Positions 48,542-59,205 of a DNA stretch of 64,000 nt are shown piece after piece. Source of the DNA: Lepus europaeus (taxonomy: Eukaryota > Chordata > Mammalia > Lagomorpha > Leporidae); contig NC_084839.1 of the NCBI RefSeq assembly GCF_033115175.1, positions 42,641,501 through 42,705,500 on the forward strand. The letters run 5' to 3'. How positions within the stretch are numbered: position 1 is the stretch's first letter; each line of letters opens with the position of its first letter. Below the pieces are notes generated by a model. It saw only the letters and a list, made by a program, of their open reading frames with translations, did no database searches and was not told the DNA's origin. A program made the position numbers and the translations under genes.

Positions 48542-49163
48542 GTCCTCTCTTGGAACCACCCCCCTCCCTGTGCCGCTCTGGCAGGAGGTTTCCAACTTGA
48601 ATAAATCCTACTTTACTTTCACTGCTGGTCCCCGTGATAATTCTTCTTTTGCGTGAGACAAAGAACCGAAACCGTCTCTCCGCTGCCGTTTCCCCGTGAC
48701 AGTAGCAGCCAGGATTGGGCCAGGCTGAAGCCAGGAGCCCAACACTCAGTCTGGGTCTCTGTCTCTCTTCCTCTGCATCTCTGCCTTTCAAATAAATGAA
48801 TAAACAACAACAACAAAAATGGGCCCAGCGCTGTGGCGCAGCAGGTTAACACCCTGGCCTGAAGCGCCAGCATCCCAAATGGGTGCCAGTTTGAGACCCA
48901 GCTGCGCCACTTCCCTTCCAGCTCTCTGCTATGGCCTGGGAAAGCAGTAGAATATGGCCCAAGTCCTTGGGCTCCTGCACCCGTGTGAGAGACCAGGAAG
49001 AAGCTCCCGGCTCCTGGCTCCTGGCTTTGGATCGGCATAGCTGCAGCCATTGTGGCCAATTGGGGAGTGAACCAGCAGATGGAAGACCTCTCTCTCTCTC
49101 TCTGCCTCTCCTCTGTGTGTGTAGCTCTGACATTCAAATAAATAAATAAATCTTTTTAAAAAA
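48542..49163 (+). mobile_element. Composite retrocopy: LTR-like piece + SINE tail + full C-SINE
   Basis: The whole 622-bp block is bounded by a perfect 15-bp duplication AGAAGTATTTATGTC (48527-48541 and 49164-49178). The first about 160 bp include GAATAAATCCTACTTTACTT and GCTGGTCCCCGTGATAATTC, in the style of an ERV R/U5 segment with an AATAAA signal at 48600-48605. A truncated SINE 3' end with tail (about 48705-48820) and a complete C-SINE (48821-49163) follow. The single outer duplication implies insertion as one RNA. Confidence 0.75.
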
Positions 49164-49313
49164 AGAAGTATTTATGTCAAGAATTTAGAAAACATGACAG
49201 AAAGCTAACAAATAATAAATACAAGAAAATTAAATATAAAACAAATCAATAACAAAGAAAAATCAATAAAGCCAAAATTAGTTCCTTGAAGATGTTAATA
49301 AAGTAAGTACACA

Positions 49314-49636
49314 GGGGCTGGCACTGTGGTGTAGCAGGTTAAAGCCCCAGTCTATAGCGCCGGCATCCCTTATGGGTGCTGGGTCAAGTCCCAGCTGCTC
49401 CACTTCCTGTCCAGCTCTCTGCTATGGCCCAGGAAAGCAGTGTAAGATGCCCCAAGTGCTTGGGCCCCTGCACCCACGTGGAAGACCAGGAAGAATCTCC
49501 TGGCTTCGGATCAACTCAGCTCTAGCCGTTGCTGTCATTTGGGGAGTGAACCAGTGGATGGAAGACCTCTCTCTGGCTCTACCTCTCACTGTAACTCTTT
49601 CAAATAAATAAAATAAATCTAAAAAAAAAAAAAAAG
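49314..49636 (+). mobile_element. C-SINE
   Basis: Head GGGGCTGGCACTGTGGTG, complete body and a pure A tail of about 15 bases. It sits in old L1 ORF2 sequence. Confidence 0.93.
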
Positions 49637-49735
49637 ACAAGCATATATAACACATTCATCAGGAAAATAAAGGGTAGGCACAAATTAATATCAGGAATTA
49701 GAGTTTGTAAAAGAATGTTAGAAATAATTTTTTGC

Positions 49736-50582
49736 ACCCACACAGACACACAAAGTGTAAAAATACTGTTTTAGTACTAGTTATAGCATCACTTCACATT
49801 GGACAATACATTAAGGACAGATCCCACATGAGACATATGTACACAGTGACTCCTGTTGTTGATTTAACAATTTGGCACTCTTGTTTATGGCATCAGTAAT
49901 CTCCCTAGGCTCTAGTCATGAGTTGCCAAGGCTATGGAAGCCTTTAGGGTCCGCCGACTTTGATCTTATTCCGATAGGGTCATAGTCAAAGTGGAAGTTC
50001 TCTCCTCCCTTCAGAGAAAAGTACCTCCTTCTTTGATGGCCCCGTTCTTTCCACTGGGATCTTACTCGCAGAGTTCTTTCATTTAGGTCATTTTTTTTTT
50101 TTTTTGCCACAGTGTCTTGGCTTGCCATGCCTACAATACTCTCATGGGCTCTTCAGCCAGATCCGTATATACTGAATCGATCTTCTGTATATAAAGATAA
50201 TTGAAAATGAAAAAAAAAAAAAACCCTGGTGTTAAATTGGAAATTGCATAGAAATTAATCAATTTTTTAAAAATATCATGTAGGATCTCTGTATTTAATG
50301 TGCTGTACACTGTTATTTAATGCTATAACTAGTACTCCAACAGTATTTTTTCATTTTGTATTGCTATGTGGGGGCAAACTGTTGAAATCTTTACTTAATA
50401 TATACTAAACTGATCTTCTGTATATAAAGCGAATTGAAAATGAATCTTGATGTGAATGGAAGGGGAGAGGGAGCAGGAAAGGGGAGGGTTGCGGGTGGGA
50501 GGGAAGTTATAGGGGGGGAAACCATTGTAATCCATAAGCTGTACTTTGGAAATTTATATTCATTAAATAAAAGTTAAAAAAA
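49736..50582 (+). mobile_element. 5'-truncated L1 with inverted 5' half, 15-bp target duplication
   Basis: The right half (about 50166-50582) is L1 3' UTR in sense, with ATTGAAAATGAATCTTGATG, a G-rich block and the end ATATTCATTAAATAAAAG. The left half (49736 to about 50165) is L1 3' UTR in antisense; its complement holds AGCCAAGACACTGTGGC and TTCTCTGAAGGGAGGAGAG, as at 44.7 kb. GAAATAATTTTTTGC flanks the unit at 49721-49735 and 50584-50598. Confidence 0.85.
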
Positions 50583-50599
50583 AGAAATAATTTTTTGCT

Positions 50600-51290
50600 A
50601 TTAAACTACATGGAATAGATTAACCCATTGAAAAAATCAAAGGTACCAAGAAGGACACAAGCAGAAATGGAAAATGTGACTAGTTCTATGGTTATTAAAG
50701 AAATAAATGCTTAAATAAAAATTTCCTACTAAGAAAACTTCAGTCCCAGAAGGCTTCACCCCTAAATTCTCCCAAATGCTTCAGGAACATCGCTCTTTCT
50801 CAAATACATTTAGAGGATAGAAAAGGAGGGAACTATGACCTCATTTATGAGTCAGTATACCCTTTATTCCAAAGTTTGACAAACATATAACAAGAAATAA
50901 GATGTACAGGAAGCCATTCTCCCTCATTAACATTAGTTCAAATAACTTCAAAAATCATACCAAATCCAGTAACACATGAAAAGGAGCTGGCTCCATTACA
51001 GGAATACCAAGTTAGTTTAAGACGGAACAACTGATCTAAGCAATTTACCATATTTACAGGATAAAGGGAAAAAAACTTAATAGATGAAGAAAAGGATGTT
51101 TGATAAAATCTGAGTGTATTATTAAAAACAAAAACGCAGCACAGGAGAAACAGAAAGTAGCTTCCTCGGTCTGATGAAAGGTATTTACTGAAAATCTACA
51201 TCACACTTTGGTGAAATACTAAGAAGTTTCCCCAAGAAAAACAAGAAAAAGGTGCAAACCACCTTCATTTCTGTTTAACGTTAAATGAGA
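50600..51290 (+). mobile_element. Old L1 ORF2 fragment
   Basis: The text AATGCTTCAGGAACATCG, ATTTATGAGTCAGTATACCC and AAAATCTACATCACAC is L1 reverse transcriptase region, strongly decayed. Confidence 0.6.
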
Positions 51291-51330
51291 TAGGAAAACC
51301 AAAGCCAGTTTCTCCTACTCTCTGCACCTG

Positions 51331-52082
51331 TACTCATTTAATACAACATTTTGTGACACCAGCTATGGGTGAGCTTTTCCTACACATCAACCAAACTGTT
51401 CTCCAGACTGGTCGTCCTAGAATTCCAGAAGATACCAGCTGGCCATGCTAGAATTCAACTCAACTCATTTCTGACACTATCTGTAGACAGCATCAGATCC
51501 CAGAAGTTGGGGGCCGAGTCACACAAGGCTTCTCCCATCTGTCACCTGTACCTCTGACCAACCAGCTAGAAATCAAAGGTTTCCACAATTCAACTAATTT
51601 GCTAGCACAGCTCAGAGAACTCAGGAAACACTTTGCTCTATTACAGAGGATATTACAAAGGACATAGATAAACAGCCAAATGAGAGAGATTCATGGGACA
51701 AAGTATGGGGGGCGGGGAGCAGAACTTGTCTCTCCGAGCAGGTCACCCTCCGGGAACCTCCCTGTAATCAGCTATCCTAAGGTTCCCTGCACCCAGACCT
51801 GTCGACTCTCGTGGAAGCTCCATTACTCAGGCATAATGCATTAAATCCCTAGCTCAGCTTGGGCCTCTCACTTCTCCCCAGAGGTTGGAGAAGCAGGATG
51901 GTTTGAAAGTCCTAACCTGCTACTAACATTTTGATCTTTCTAAGGATCACTCCCCCCCCCCCCAAGCTGTGTAGCCCCCACCCAGATAGTTCGTTAGCAA
52001 GCAAAGTCTCTCATTACTCCAGAGATCCCAAGGATTGTAGGAGTTGCCAGGACAGGTAATGAAGATCAGAATATATATTTCA
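51331..52082. repeat. Mammal-wide interspersed repeat, LTR-like, class uncertain
   Basis: Phrases like AGGTTTCCACAATTCAAC, AGCTCAGAGAACTCAGGAAA, AAGGACATAGATAAACAGCC and AGATCAGAATATATATTTCA resemble a common old repeat in other mammals. I cannot name the family. Confidence 0.45.
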
Positions 52083-52109
52083 CAATCTTACAAGCATTAA
52101 ACTAGAGGA

Positions 52110-52545
52110 CTTAAGTTGTACAATAAGAAAAATAATGGTATGAAAATCACAAAGGGAGGTAATACTACTCAACCATAAAAAAAATGAAATCCGGTCTTTT
52201 GCAACAAAATGGATGCAACTAGAAACCATAATGATTAGTGAAATAAACCAGTCCCAAAAAGACAGATGTTTTCCCTGACCTGTGGTAACTAATAGAGTAC
52301 AAAAAAATGTAATGTAACTGCACAAAACTCAGATTTTGAGATTTGATTATTGTTTATAGCCCTGTCTACACTGTTGAGGAACTGTGATATTTTTTCTTCT
52401 TACTATTTGAATTCTTTACTTACTGGGGGGTAAGCTTACGATTATAAAATAAACTGAGAGTATGTCATTGTAAAAAAAAAAAAAAAAGGAATGGGGGAAG
52501 GGGATGGGGAGGGGAGTGGAGAGAAGAAAAAAAGGAAAAAATTGC
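52110..52545 (+). mobile_element. L1 3' end, 5'-truncated
   Basis: Contains AACAAAATGGATGCAACTAG, GATGTTTTCCCTGACCTGTG, a 3' UTR start similar to 44.07 kb, an A run and a G-rich GGGGAAGGGGATGGGGAGGG block. Confidence 0.8.
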
Positions 52546-52550
52546 CACTG

Positions 52551-52879
52551 GGGGCAGCATTGTGGCACAACAGCTTAAGCCGCTACCTGTGATGCCAGCA
52601 TTCCACATGAGCCCCTGTTCATACCCAGAGGCTCATTTCTGATCCAGCTCCCTGCTAATGTGCCTAGAAAAGCAGTGGAAGATGGCCCAAGTACTTGGGC
52701 ACCTGTCACTCACATGGGAGACCTGGTTGGAGTTCCAGGCCCCTGTCTTTGACCTGGCCCAACCCTGGCTGTTGTGGCCATTTGGGGAATGAACCAGTGG
52801 ATGGCAGAACTCTCTCTCCCACTCTATGTCTCTGCCTCTCTCTAACTTTGCCTATCAAATAAATAAATCTTTTTTAAAA
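52551..52879 (+). mobile_element. C-SINE
   Basis: GGGGCAGCATTGTGGCAC head and AATAAATAAATCTTTT tail; old and diverged. Confidence 0.92.
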
Positions 52880-53029
52880 CTGTCATTATTTACAATTTAC
52901 ATGATTGCATGTAAAACAAGCAAAAGGACAGTCCTTTCAGTAAATGTTCAGTCAATAGGTTATCCCTGTGGGGAAAAAGTATTCTTGGTTCACACTTTAT
53001 ATTAACTATAAAATTTCCTGCTCTGTTAG

Positions 53030-54235
53030 AGATCTGAATGTCAAAGATAACACTTCTAGAATGTAATATAAGATAACATCTTCACGACCTCAAAGTAGGC
53101 AAGACTTCTTGACTACAAAAACCCTGTCAACAGAATGAGGAATCATATTGTCAATATTGACATCTGACAAAGGACTGGTATTAAGGATATATAAAGAACT
53201 CAAGTCAATCAAAGAAGATAGACAATTCAACAACAACAAAACAATGAGCCCAAGTCTTGAACAGAGACTTCACGAGGTACTTATAGCCACGACAATATGA
53301 AGTGGTATTCAAACTCGGTCGTCATTAGGAAAATGAAAATTAAAACCACAATGAGAAACTACTTACCTTCCCCCCAGAGAGGCTAAAATGGGAAAAGCCT
53401 GTCAATGCCAGGTCCTGGAGAGAACACGCGGTACCTGGGGTTCCCAGACACTGCCAGCGGGAAAGTGGGACATGCGCATGCTCCTCTATTGGGCTGCTCC
53501 ACTTCTAGGGACGGCTAAAAACCATGAGGCCATTTGCCCTGCAAAAGGCAGTTTTAAAAACATGTGCGGCAGCATTATTTCCAGTGGCTCTAGACTGAAA
53601 ACAATGCAATGTCCCTCACTAGCAGAACGGACAGCTAAGTCATGGTATATCCTAATGTGGGCTCTGCTCCAGCACTCACAACGAATCCACCACTGCCCCA
53701 TAGGAGACCCTGGAGGAATTTCATAAATGCTCAGTGTTAGAATCTAGCAACAGAGTATACTATAAAGGTTAGTACAGACTAATCCGTGGTATGAAAAATC
53801 AGGTATTGAGCACCTTTGGATAGGAGCGTAAGTAGTGATCAAAGGAGGCTTCTGGGATGTCATTTATCCTCTATTTCTGATCCATAAGTACTTATGCAGA
53901 TATATTTCAGCTTATGGAAACACATCCAACTGAACACTTAACAATTTGTGTGTTTCTGTATGGATTTTCTACCTCAATAAAATTGTATGAGCTGGAAATA
54001 ACTTTGAAAAAATATTATTGACTAGGTATGTAGGATGATAGCCACTCTGTAGTAGTGGTGGAAATTAAAAGTGTAAATATCTTTGAAAGGCAATGTGCCC
54101 ATGTCTATACAAACTGAATAAGCATTTCTATTTCTAGGATGCCTACATATTATATTTCTACATAGTCACAGAGATGAAGTATGAGGATATTCACAGCAGC
54201 ATGGTTTTTCAGCCTGTTGGAATAAATCATGATGC
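53030..54235 (+). mobile_element. Old L1 ORF2 3' part and 3' UTR
   Basis: CTGACAAAGGACTGGTATTA, AAAACCACAATGAGAAACT, TGGGAAAAGCCTGTCAATGC and ACCTCAATAAAATTG follow L1 order. The 112-codon open frame at 53388-53726 lies inside and reads decayed ORF2-end sequence, not a gene. Confidence 0.7.
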
Positions 54236-54260
54236 ATTTAAACAATAGAGGATCAACATT

Positions 54261-54516
54261 GGGGCCAGCACTGTGGCAAGCAGGTAAAGCTGTCACCTGC
54301 AGTGCCGGCATCATATATAGGCACCAGTTTGAGTCCCGGCTGCTCCACTTCCCATCCAGCTCTCTGCTATGGCCTGGGAAAGCAGTAGAAGATGACTCAA
54401 GTCCTTGGGCTCCTGCACCCATATGGGAGACCCGAAAGAAGCTCCCGGCTCCTGGCTTTGGATTGGCGCAGCTCTGGCTATTGCGGCCAATTGGGGAGTG
54501 AACCAGCAGATGGAAG

Positions 54517-54557
<41 letters not shown>

Positions 54558-54629
54558 TCCCTCTCCCTCTCCTTGTCTGTGTAACTCTCTCAAATAAATA
54601 AATAAATGGTTTTTTAAAAAAAAAAAACC
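54261..54629 (+). mobile_element. C-SINE with long CT tract
   Basis: GGGGCCAGCACTGTGGC head. The normal CTCTCTCT block is expanded to about 50 bases (54518-54572), then AATAAATAAATGG and an A run. Confidence 0.93.
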
Positions 54630-54631
54630 AA

Positions 54632-55350
54632 CATTAAAAACATATGAACGTCAACCAAATCTGGCCAAGCCCAGGAAGCCATGGTGTGGGTTTACATGTG
54701 CAGGAAAGGTTCTAGGAGGGCCTAGAAGGAACTAGCAAGCAGAGGTGGCCTCTTCTGTACCCTCTGAGCTTTGTACCACATCAGAACACAAACTCAGTAA
54801 TCAAAACATAAGCATGCTCCGTCATGCTGTGGGGTTCACGACAGGCGAGCGTAGCATGAGAGTACGTTTCCTCCCTCGTCCTCAGGTGAGATATCTCTTT
54901 GAATCTTCTCTCCATGCTTATTGTGGTGTAACTGAAGCTTGCTAAAAGCTGCACGTACCTACGGTACACAGATTATTTCCAACATAAATACCCCCATAAA
55001 ACATCACCACAACTAAGAAAGACAATGTCTCTGTCACCCCCAAAAGTTTCCTCGTGCCCTTTTTGTAATTCTTCCCTCCTTCCACCCACATCCCCAGGCA
55101 ACCAGTGTCCTAAGGAAACTCTTTTTGGAATAAGGAAACCTGGTCCGTGTCATCTACTCAGGCTGATCCTTATTGGACAAGGGTGAGAGGATGAAGAAAA
55201 ATATCAAGAAAGGAGGGGACATGGTGGTGGAAGCGCAGGACCAGGTACAATGAAAATCAAAGGCAAACAACTTGAGCGCCCTGATGGTATTGAACCCAAG
55301 CAGCAAACTCAGGGGAAAGGAATCCTCCTTCCCCTTCTATAATCAAAGGT
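54632..55350. other. Intergenic, partly old L1 in antisense
   Basis: TTTCCTCGTGCCCTTTTTG and ATCCCCAGGCAACCAGTG (55.0-55.1 kb) resemble an old L1 3' UTR in antisense. The rest is unrecognised. Confidence 0.45.
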
Positions 55351-55351
55351 A

Positions 55352-55440
55352 CTGGGCCTCAGAGAGGTTAGGAGCCTGCTGCAGGTTATACCACAGGGCA
55401 CCAGTAGCAAAGCTAGAGCCCAGCCTGTCTGTGTCCAAAG
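55352..55440 (-). repeat. MIR SINE, antisense
   Basis: GGGCCTCAGAGAGGTTAGGA, GCAGGTTATACCACAGGGC and AAAGCTAGAGCCCAGCCTG follow MIR in antisense. Confidence 0.65.
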
Positions 55441-57538
55441 TCGGCACTTGATCGGCTAAGGGCATTCCCTCCAGGCCCTGTAGCCACCTGCCAGAATCAT
55501 CTGGACCCTCCAAGGTCCCCAAGGATAGCCTGGGCTCAGTCGCACTGAGCCCAGCCGTGCATCCTATGGGAGTCTCAGCCACTCCTGTTGTGAAGAAGGG
55601 AGCCGGGGGGCCCAGGGGCTGAGAACACAAACTCCCATGTACCCTCAAGATGCAGCCCCACGTGAGCCTGAGCCTAGCGAGCCGGAGCAGCCACCCCAGG
55701 CCAAAACACGACAGGCATGGATGTCGCACGTTTGCCAAGTTCCTCACAATGTGCAGATGCTTTCTGTCTGCCCTGACCGCCTCATCACCATGGAGGGAAA
55801 GCAGGGGTGAGGAAGTCCCAGATGCAGCTGGGGCCAAGGAACGGGAGGAGAGGGAGCAGAGTTCAAGGGGGATGACTTGGGGAGGGCCGTGGGACATGTG
55901 GCCTGGTAACTTAACGAGAAAAAACAACCAGAGGTTTCGCATCTGGACAGGATCATTGTGACATAGCCACACCCAAATGGCTACTATCTGGTGCCAGACA
56001 GAATGTTCCAGTGTGCTTTCTGTATCCACAGCAAGTATGGGACAGAGGCTGCAGGGAGCAACTGGAAACAGAACGTGTTACAGGCTCAGTTCCCTCAGGG
56101 AGCTGGGGGACAGAGGCAGCCGTGCACATCCAGCTTGGCAAGACAGAAAATGGAAATGAAGACACGCATCCACATCTTGAGTGATCGGCATTGAGTTCAC
56201 GGGAAATGAGCATTGTGAAAACATCACACGTGGATTTCGACCATTGTTTGCAGCAAAATAAACTTCATGAAAAATCCTTGGACAGACTTCCTGCGGGATG
56301 GGGGCACTTGACGGGCAAAGTGGTTCAGGACTCCACTTCACTCTCTGCACGACGGGCTCCTAGTTGGCCTCACACGTAGGTAAGCGTGCTGGGTGCCCTG
56401 CCCAGGAGCTGGCACACTGAAGGAGCCCAATAAATGGCAGCCCCACTGCCAGGCCTGCCAAGCCCCTCATCCCAGGCTGCTGACTGAGGGGAGCTCTCTG
56501 ACGCCTCCAGATGCCCTGCCTGAACCCATCTCCCTTCTCTTGTACGTGCAGTCCCAGGTTCCGGTCATGCGGGACGGGGTCGCCACCAGCTCTGCACTTC
56601 GGTTCCCTGTTACTCTTTGTCATTTCAGTTGGGGAGAAAGGGGTCAGTGGTGGCCAAGGGGCTCCCCGATAGTATAGTATCTATTGCCTGTCTGCCCCCT
56701 GCCTCCCTGTGGCTAGGCCAGAGCATGAAGACACAACTTTGACCCAAGTCCATGGAGCCTCCTGCTCCCAAGCGTGATCCAGAGCTCTTCCCTAGATGGT
56801 GGCCAATGGCGGCTCCTGTTCCACCAGCAAAGCCACCCAAGAGCTGACCAACCACGTTCTCGAGTCTTGGGAGAGGGACAGGAAAGGGAGGCATCCTGGA
56901 ACAGAGGGCCCCAGCTGGAGGGAGCAAGAAGGAATTCTGCCACAGTCCTACAGAGGGCGCTCACTCCCGGGCTCCTTGGGTTTGTTGTTGTTGTTGTTGT
57001 TGTTAATAGGTTTTAAGCACCCACAAGTGCAGAGCACTGTGGGCAGTAGGATGTGAAAATGACAGAACGCCACCTTGCCCTCAAGAGGCTCACAGGAGAA
57101 AGCTATGCGACAAAGGTTGCAAAAGAGGAATAGCACTGAGGAGGAAGCATCAGGCCACACCTGGAGAGGCCCTGGGCTTCAGGTGAGGGCAGTGCTGGAA
57201 GGGTCCTCCCAAGTCAATGACAAGTTAGGGGCGGATCCCAGGCCCTCCAATGTCCACTCAGTGCTCCAGACAAGGAGGACTCAGAGAGGCCAAGGTGCCC
57301 AGGGGCCTTGCCCCATGTCCGCTCCTGTAGGTGGCCTACCGCAAGTGCCCCCACCTTCCTCCTCAGGGGACATCAGGCTGCCTAGCAACCTGATGGGACA
57401 CATTTATTCCCTGTGTCTTCCATGCTAGGGGCCCTTAATACATGTTGCACAAGATAGTCTGGTTTCACCCACATAGATGTGGAAGCCTTGAGAAATTCAA
57501 AGCAGGCTTTTTATATGTTTCAGTATTACTTCGCTAGC
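55441..57538. other. Intergenic, mostly unique
   Basis: No gene recognised. A (TTG)n run lies at 56981-57004. The following CTTGCCCTCAAGAGGCTCAC phrase marks an old mammal-wide repeat. A 228-codon minus-strand open frame (55343-56029) has no recognised product. Confidence 0.55.
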
Positions 57539-57539
57539 C

Positions 57540-57614
57540 TGGATGGATGGATGGATGAGTAGGTGGGTGGATGTGTGGATAGATGGATGGATGAGTGGTT
57601 GGTGGGTGGATGGC
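57540..57614. repeat. Short TGGA microsatellite
   Basis: GGATGGATGGATGGATGAG and variants; a small version of the array 450 bp downstream. Confidence 0.9.
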
Positions 57615-58065
57615 TAGAATGTTTCTGGCTGTCTGGAATTATTGATGAACTGTGTACTCAGGCTGGCAAGTCCCCTCATGGCAAACCTGACTTGCTGTCT
57701 CTCTCCCCAGAAGATAGCCCTGGGGTTGTGAATGGATCACCTCCCTCTGCCAACCCCCAGCAAACAACAGGACTTCTATGCAGCTACCAAAGCTGGCCGG
57801 GCACATCCCCTGCCTTCCTCAGAGTAGCTGAGCAGGTACTGGCCAACAGCCCAGGCCATGCCTGGATAAATGGGACCTTTCCAGTCAGCTGGAATGACAA
57901 ACGCCGAGAATGTGTCTTTACCAAAGATTGCTGAACACCTCTACTGAGGACACAGATGTGACGAGGCCAGGCCCATCCCAGACCTCACAGGACTCAAAAT
58001 CCTTTCTGCCTCAGAAACACCAACACAGCCAAATTGATCCAGCCCTGCTGGCCCTGTTAGATGAG

Positions 58066-58912
58066 GATGGATAGGAAGACAGAGGGGCACGGACGGTGGA
58101 TGGGCAGGTGAATGGATAGATGAGTGGGTGAGTGGGCATATAGACAGACGGATGGATGGATGGGTAGGAGGGCAGACGGGTGGGTGGATGAGTGGGTGTG
58201 CAAGTTGGTGAGTAGATGGATGGATGGGTGGGTTGGTTAGTAGATGGATGGATGGGTAGTTGGGTAGACAGGTTGGTGGGTAGATGATTGGGTGGGCAGG
58301 TGGATGGATGAATGGGTGGATGGATGGTTGGACAGATGGATGGATGGACGGATGGGTGGGTGGGTGGGTGGGTAGGTGGAGGGTGGATAGATGGATGGGT
58401 GGGCAGGTGGATGGATGAATGAGTGGGTGGGTGGGTAGGTGGGAGGGTGGATAGATGGATGGGTGGGTGGGTGGGTGGGCAGGTGGGTGGGTGAGTGAAT
58501 GAGTGGATGGGTAGATGGGTGGGTAGGTATATGGATGGATGTGTAGGTGGGTGGGTGGCTAGGTGGATGGGTGGGTGGGTAGATGGGTTGATGGGTGGGT
58601 AGGTGGGGGTGGGTGAATGGATGAGTGAGTGGGTGGGTGAGTGAATAGATAGGTGGATGGGTGGATAGATGGTTGGATCTACGAGTGGGTGGGAGGGTTG
58701 ATGGGTGGATGGATGAGTAGGTGGGTGGGTGGGTAGACAGATGGATGAGTGGTTGGTGGGTGGATGGGTAGGTAGATGAATGGAAGAGTAGGTGGGTGAG
58801 TTGGTAAGTGGGTATGTGGCAGGGTGGGTGGGTGGGTGGATGGATGGATGGGTATGTAGGTGGGAGGGTGGATGAATGAGTGGGTGAGTGGATGAGTGGG
58901 TAGGTGAGGGGA
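58066..58912. repeat. Large TGGA/TGGG tetranucleotide array (about 850 bp)
   Basis: Interleaved GGAT, GGGT, AGAT and GAGT tetramers with longer mixed units such as GGTGGGCAGGTGGATGGATG repeated. All G-rich runs are on the + strand. Confidence 0.95.
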
Positions 58913-59079
58913 CATAATGAAGAACAGATATTCAGGATCTTGCTGGAGAAAAAAAAAGATGAACACCGAAATGCAGTTTAGGAGACCACCTTGAGAATGA
59001 TTGTTGCACATGATTGCTGAGCGTTTACCACGACTAGGTCCAAAGTGGAGGCACTGACTCCACAGTTAACTTGCTGTCC

Positions 59080-59205
59080 CTGTAAGCAACCTAAGCCCCA
59101 GAGAGGTTGCCTAACTTGCAAAGACCCCACAGCTGGCATGCGGCGAGGGAGGATTCGAACCAGGCATTGGGGCCCTGGCACTCAGACACCCTGGCCGGCT
59201 TCACA
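59080..59205 (-). repeat. MIR-like SINE, antisense
   Basis: CCCCAGAGAGGTTGCCTAAC, CCCCACAGCTGGCATGC and GGATTCGAACCAGGC follow MIR 5' text in antisense. Confidence 0.65.

Noticed and set aside
53388..53726. 112-codon open frame starting MGKACQCQVLERTRG
   Set aside because: It lies in decayed L1 ORF2 end sequence and matches the L1 3' region rather than a cellular gene.
55343..56029. 228-codon open frame on the minus strand, the longest outside EPAS1
   Set aside because: Its start overlaps a MIR element, it lacks recognisable domains, splice structure or codon bias, and open frames of this size occur by chance in GC-rich DNA.
58679..59011. Minus-strand open frame of repeated His-Pro-Pro-Thr residues
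   Set aside because: It is the translation of the TGGA/TGGG tetranucleotide array, not a gene.
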